From Pseudomonadota bacterium (GTDB lineage Bacteria > Desulfobacterota > DSM-4660 > Desulfatiglandales > B25-G16), in contig JADFWK010000135.1 in the NCBI GenBank assembly GCA_015223015.1, positions 1 to 13,785 of the forward strand: 13,785 nucleotides of DNA, read 5' to 3'. Shown here piece by piece: positions 13,680 through 13,785 of this stretch (its first letter is position 1; every line of letters starts with the position of its first letter). Both the position numbers and the translations under genes were made by a program. The notes beneath the pieces are model-generated. The model ran no database searches, was not told where the DNA came from, and saw nothing but the letters and a program-made list of their open reading frames with translations.

Positions 13680-13785
13680 ATGGAAAAAAAGTTATTAGAA
13701 AACACCCCTGTAAAGGTAGCTCTATCGGAAATTGATCTAGATCCAGGCCCATTCTGTATGAGCTTTGATTTCAGCCTGGAGCAAC
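13680..13785 (+). CDS. ParB-like nuclease-domain protein, N-terminal fragment
   Basis: The first 35 codons of a gene that continues past the window. The start is well supported: ATG at 13680 with GGAGGTGATT (13667-13676), near the ideal anti-16S complement, eight bases upstream. The peptide VKVALSEIDLDPGPFCMSFDF followed by SLEQ looks like the opening of a ParB N-terminal domain, where a V-x-L-S-E-I-D-x-D strand precedes a helix that starts SIxxxGL. Such proteins can be chromosome-partition factors or ParB-fold regulators or nucleases. Divergent from livK. The fragment is too short for a firm family call. Confidence 0.55.
   Translation, partial: MEKKLLENTPVKVALSEIDLDPGPFCMSFDFSLEQ

Overview
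The window looks like a moderately AT-rich Gram-negative chromosome segment, most likely from an anaerobic deltaproteobacterium-type organism (Desulfobacterota or relatives). That placement is an inference. It rests on the ExbB/ExbD pair, a complete branched-chain-amino-acid-type ABC operon with a soluble periplasmic binding protein, a PflX-like radical SAM protein and a MetE-core-like protein next to efp. No rRNA, tRNA, CRISPR array, transposase or phage gene was seen.

Layout. (1) 1-845 is a long non-coding stretch with several inverted repeats, a MITE-like element (283-499) and a good promoter (767-795). (2) 846-4604 is a tight plus-strand operon: ExbB/TolQ-like proton channel, ExbD/TolR-like partner, FtsB/DivIC-like septum protein, TPR protein, elongation factor P, and a zinc-site MetE-core/UroD-like protein. 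Several of its starts are TTG or GTG. (3) 4615-5451 is a convergent PhnP-type metallo-beta-lactamase-fold hydrolase. (4) 5507-5635 is an intergenic element of two inverted hairpin motifs sharing a core, resembling a BIME/REP pair. (5) 5716-8298 on plus carries a PflX-like radical SAM protein, a second, unrelated MBL-fold hydrolase (COG1237 type) and a small membrane-anchored DUF1232 plus J-domain protein. (6) 8317-13173 on minus is a complete livKHMGF operon. (7) 13174-13679 is a divergent regulatory region with an apparent attenuator in the liv leader. (8) From 13680 a ParB-like gene runs off the window end.

How the genes work together. In the first operon, ExbB and ExbD would form a proton-driven inner-membrane motor. 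The neighbouring division protein and TPR scaffold hint at an envelope or divisome role, but no TonB, TolA, TolB or Pal is present. In the liv operon, LivK captures the substrate in the periplasm, LivH and LivM form the channel, and LivG and LivF power it. A hairpin between livK and livH probably keeps permease and ATPase expression below that of the binding protein. No obviously new defence or mobile system is seen. The most unusual items are the motor/division/translation operon, the covarying inverted-hairpin element, the liv leader attenuator, and the family-deviant LivG signature motif.
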